Positions 30,860-33,393 of a stretch of DNA of 33,393 nucleotides are shown in pieces. Origin of the DNA: Eubacterium sp. (GTDB taxonomy: Bacteria > Bacillota > Clostridia > Lachnospirales > Lachnospiraceae); contig JALEKC010000110.1 in assembly GCA_022769325.1 (NCBI GenBank), positions 1 to 33,393 of the forward strand, given 5' to 3'. The notes beneath the pieces were generated by a model that did not search any database, had not been told where the DNA came from, and saw nothing but the letters and a program-made list of their open reading frames with translations. Position 1 is the first letter of the stretch. The number at the start of each line of letters is the position of its first letter. The translations under genes were made by a program, and so were the position numbers.

Positions 30860-33244
30860 ATGAACGAACTGGAGAAGTTGGATATCTATGTGATTGAAGA
30901 TCCGGATTCGGATGCCAGTGGGGGAATCCCGGTTGCATCCTTTGATAAGAGTGACATTGCAAAGAAAACGGCAACCATTACCCTTCCGGATACACTTCAG
31001 TCTGGTAAATATTATATTAGAGCGGTGTATAGCAAGGAAGATGTTACAGCAGGAATTGTTCATACAACCACATCATTTGATTACTCCAATAGTACACAGC
31101 CTGCTAAGGTATCGGGCATCGCTGTTTCGAATGTTGGTGATTTACAGTTAAAAGCACAGATTGATGCTTCTGCTGATGACAAATGTGAGGGTGCACTGTT
31201 TACACTTTATGAAGTAAATGAAAAGGGTGAAAAAACGGAGCTTCCGAATTATAGTGTTACAGCAACGAGAAGTGAAGATAATGAAATCTATGCAGTTCTT
31301 GGAGGAAGCAGTGAGAGCAGTGCTACGGATGAGAAAGGAAAAACTACCACAAGTACGGAAGGACTTAAGGCAAATGGAAGATATGTTGTTTCGGCAAAAC
31401 CATTTAACATGCTTAAGGATTCTGAAAATAATGTGAAAGGACTTACATATGGCGAAGAGTCTTTCTCCGATGAAATTACATTGAATGAGCCAAACAAAGC
31501 TACAATTACACTTTCTGCCGATAAGAGAAAGTATCAGATAGGAAGGGAAGAATATGCGAAGGATGAAAATGATAAAGTAGTGCAAAAGACAGTAATGTAT
31601 GATACATATGATTCCTCTGCGATTAACTTTACTGCTTCAGCTGATATGAAAGTATCGGGAACATGGATGCTTGATAGTGATGAGAAAATGGCAGGATCAT
31701 TTACTGATACGACTTCAATACCTATCGCATTCAGTAATCTTCCGGATGGTGACCATACACTTACCATTGAAGGAAAGAATGAAAATGGTGATGGATTTAT
31801 GGAATCCTTTGTATTTAATATAGATACTGCAGCACCGTCACTACTTCTCTCATCGCCGGTGAATGGTTCAGGTTTTGAAGAAAATGGTAAATTGACGATA
31901 AGCGGTATTACAGAAAATGATGCGTACATCTCAGTGAATGTAGATGGAAATCCGGTGATTCGAAGTAAAACCTTAAAAGAGCTTAACGCAGTAATGGGTG
32001 AAGAAGGAAATTTCACATTTGATGTTAATATCGGAAAAGGATATTATAAGAAAAATGTGGAAGTGATTGTGAGCGACGAGATTGGCAATACAGAAAAAAT
32101 CCAGTGTGATGTATACAATAATGGACTAGGAAATGTAAAAAAACTTGATGTAGCATTGAGTGCAGACACGACTGGTAATACGGAAAAAGAGTGGGTATCT
32201 TACTCCGGTAAAAATTTGTTCCTAAACAAAAATGCCGACACATCCGTCGCACTTCAGCTTAGTGCCATAACGAATGATGACAATGTTATTGTATTAAATG
32301 ATATGGATAATGTCAGCTGGAATGTAGATTCCGTTCTCGGAAGTGCGGATATAAATAATAACAAGCTTACTGTTAAAAAAGACAGTCACGGTTTTGTCGA
32401 AGGAAAGCTTATGTTAGTTGACGGAGCGGCATTGTCTGAATCCTTTACATTTGGCGCAGAGGCTCAGGGCGAGAAGGAGGAAAATGGTCTCAAGGTTCTG
32501 TATGATGCCAATGGCGGCCAAGGAGCGATGACAGACCCTAACAGTCCTTATAGTAAAAATGATTCTGTTTTAGTTGCAGAATGTGGATTTACTAACACAG
32601 GTAAAAAGTTTGTGGAATGGAATACGATGGCAGATGGTTCTGGAGTAACTTATATTCCTGGTGACAGATTCTACATTAAAGATAATGTTACACTGTATGC
32701 AATATGGGGAGATGAGCCACAGAAGCCGGAAGCAACAGCTACAAAAGCTCCTGATGTAACACCTGCGACGAGTACGCCGACGGCAGTTCCCGAGGATAAG
32801 GGAGACAACTCATCTGCTCAGGTTGGAAGTACTTATGCGATAAAAAAAGCTAAATATAAGGTGACATCTTCTAATAAGGTGACATACATGGGAACCACGG
32901 ATAAAAAGTCGAAGAAGGTTACGATACCTGCCACTGTAGTGATTAAAGGTAAGACCTATAAGGTGACAGCAGTCGGTGGTAATGTATGCAAATCCAATAA
33001 GAAGGTGACGCAGGTAATTATCGGAAAGAATGTTACGGTTATTGCTCCAAAAGCGTTCTATAAAATAAAAACACTTAAAAGTATTAAGTTCAAGTCAGTT
33101 AAGATTACGAAAATTGGCAAGAATGCATTTAAGGGCATTAACAAAAAAGCAGTATTCAGAGTTCCGAAGAAGGCGAAAAAGAAATATAAGAGCAAGCTTA
33201 ACAAAAAATCAGGATTTGTTAAGAAGACAATGAAGATTAAATAA
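30860..33244 (+). CDS. Surface protein, 5'-truncated: Ig-like regions, Listeria-Bacteroides repeat and BspA-like leucine-rich repeats
   Basis: C-terminal part of a large cell-surface protein. No signal peptide exists, and the open frame runs upstream past the ATG to 30821 with protein-like sequence (YTLVTLNWSGNDK), so the 5' end is missing. Of 794 residues from the ATG, about 1-210 look like fibronectin/Ig-type strands and about 230-420 include an Ig-like module (DTAAPSLLLSSPVNGSG, then GKLTISGITENDAYISVNVDG). A Listeria-Bacteroides repeat follows at about 545-615 (LKVLYDANGGQGAMTDPNS, ending NVTLYAIWG), then a Thr/Pro linker, then a Lys-rich BspA-like LRR domain to the end. No LPXTG anchor. 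The SD is poor (GGAG 13 bases from the ATG), so expression is doubtful. Confidence 0.75.
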   Translation: MNELEKLDIYVIEDPDSDASGGIPVASFDKSDIAKKTATITLPDTLQSGKYYIRAVYSKEDVTAGIVHTTTSFDYSNSTQPAKVSGIAVSNVGDLQLKAQIDASADDKCEGALFTLYEVNEKGEKTELPNYSVTATRSEDNEIYAVLGGSSESSATDEKGKTTTSTEGLKANGRYVVSAKPFNMLKDSENNVKGLTYGEESFSDEITLNEPNKATITLSADKRKYQIGREEYAKDENDKVVQKTVMYDTYDSSAINFTASADMKVSGTWMLDSDEKMAGSFTDTTSIPIAFSNLPDGDHTLTIEGKNENGDGFMESFVFNIDTAAPSLLLSSPVNGSGFEENGKLTISGITENDAYISVNVDGNPVIRSKTLKELNAVMGEEGNFTFDVNIGKGYYKKNVEVIVSDEIGNTEKIQCDVYNNGLGNVKKLDVALSADTTGNTEKEWVSYSGKNLFLNKNADTSVALQLSAITNDDNVIVLNDMDNVSWNVDSVLGSADINNNKLTVKKDSHGFVEGKLMLVDGAALSESFTFGAEAQGEKEENGLKVLYDANGGQGAMTDPNSPYSKNDSVLVAECGFTNTGKKFVEWNTMADGSGVTYIPGDRFYIKDNVTLYAIWGDEPQKPEATATKAPDVTPATSTPTAVPEDKGDNSSAQVGSTYAIKKAKYKVTSSNKVTYMGTTDKKSKKVTIPATVVIKGKTYKVTAVGGNVCKSNKKVTQVIIGKNVTVIAPKAFYKIKTLKSIKFKSVKITKIGKNAFKGINKKAVFRVPKKAKKKYKSKLNKKSGFVKKTMKIK

Positions 33245-33300
33245 GTCATAAGCTTGATACGATTTGCAAAGGAAGAAACCAGCCACAGATGCCGATATAG

Positions 33301-33353
33301 AGATAAGCGATCACTATCGAAGCCAAGAAATGAGTTCATTGTGGCGCTTATCT
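33301..33353. other. Long-loop inverted repeat after the surface-protein gene
   Basis: AGATAAGCG (33301-33309) and CGCTTATCT (33345-33353) form a perfect 9-bp stem with a 35-base loop. No T-run follows, so it is a weak terminator candidate. The remaining 149 bases after the surface-protein stop contain no gene I can support. Confidence 0.4.
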
Positions 33354-33393
33354 TGGGAATATTACGTGGTAAAACATAAGAATCTAATAAAAA

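Noticed and set aside
33245-33393. Cyclic di-GMP (GEMM) riboswitch, prompted by TTTGCAAAGGAAG and CCAGCC near 33262
   Set aside because: The characteristic conserved core and closing stems are absent; only a few short words match.

Overview
The window is a chromosomal segment of an endospore-forming, low-to-moderate GC anaerobic Firmicute, most likely a Lachnospiraceae-type Clostridia. The evidence is a complete spoIIIAA-AH operon, an alpha/beta-type small acid-soluble spore protein, a class 1B (PyrK-dependent) dihydroorotate dehydrogenase, the yqhY-nusB-xseA-xseB-ispA-dxs-tlyA-nadK-argR cluster, and a leucine-rich surface protein with a Listeria-Bacteroides repeat. Strong SD sequences (AAGGAGG-like) precede most genes, and TTG or GTG starts are used in several places.

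Layout. 1-1860: end of the pyrimidine operon (pyrK 3' end, pyrD, pyrE), closed by a hairpin. 1861-2212: a gene-free, GC-rich, highly structured stretch with two 60-bp direct repeats (59/60 identical) around a hairpin-rich spacer. 2213-2974: aroE on the minus strand. 3061-7816: a candidate sigma-E promoter followed by the eight-gene spoIIIA operon, which builds the mother-cell-to-forespore channel; its spoIIIAF is unusually short. 7800-15147: a separate vegetative unit starting from a promoter inside the end of spoIIIAH: yqhY (Asp23 family), nusB, xseA/xseB (exonuclease VII), ispA and dxs (isoprenoids), tlyA, nadK and argR, with many stop/start overlaps. 15192-19524: yebC, recU, a SASP gene, then an SPFH/zinc-ribbon protein and a membrane-anchored zinc-ribbon protein that resemble the YdjI/YdjG membrane-stress pair of Bacillus. 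A perfect 11-bp bidirectional terminator separates these from argH (minus strand, 19586-20962).

21098-25338: a rhodanese-E1 (MoeB/ThiF-like) fusion, ylmH (S4 RNA-binding), a membrane-anchored C39-like papain-fold protein, and the CCA-adding enzyme. 25344-29405: a cytosolic LacI-type ligand-binding domain fused to GGDEF (probable diguanylate cyclase), then tex. 29453-30622: a lipoprotein of unknown function. 30678-33244: a rearranged end, where the 5' part of an XRE-type regulator gene is joined to the 3' part of a large surface-protein gene, and both are truncated at the same point near 30821.

Most of the window is conserved housekeeping and sporulation DNA. The least explained parts are the structured repeat cluster at 1998-2212, the inverted/direct repeat set upstream of the SASP gene, the SPFH/zinc-ribbon pair without PspA, the ligand-binding GGDEF protein, the short SpoIIIAF and the truncated chimeric junction. 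No tRNA, rRNA, CRISPR array, transposase or prophage gene was seen. Starts were moved from the longest possible frame wherever the SD position and family alignment favoured an internal codon; each such case is explained in its entry.
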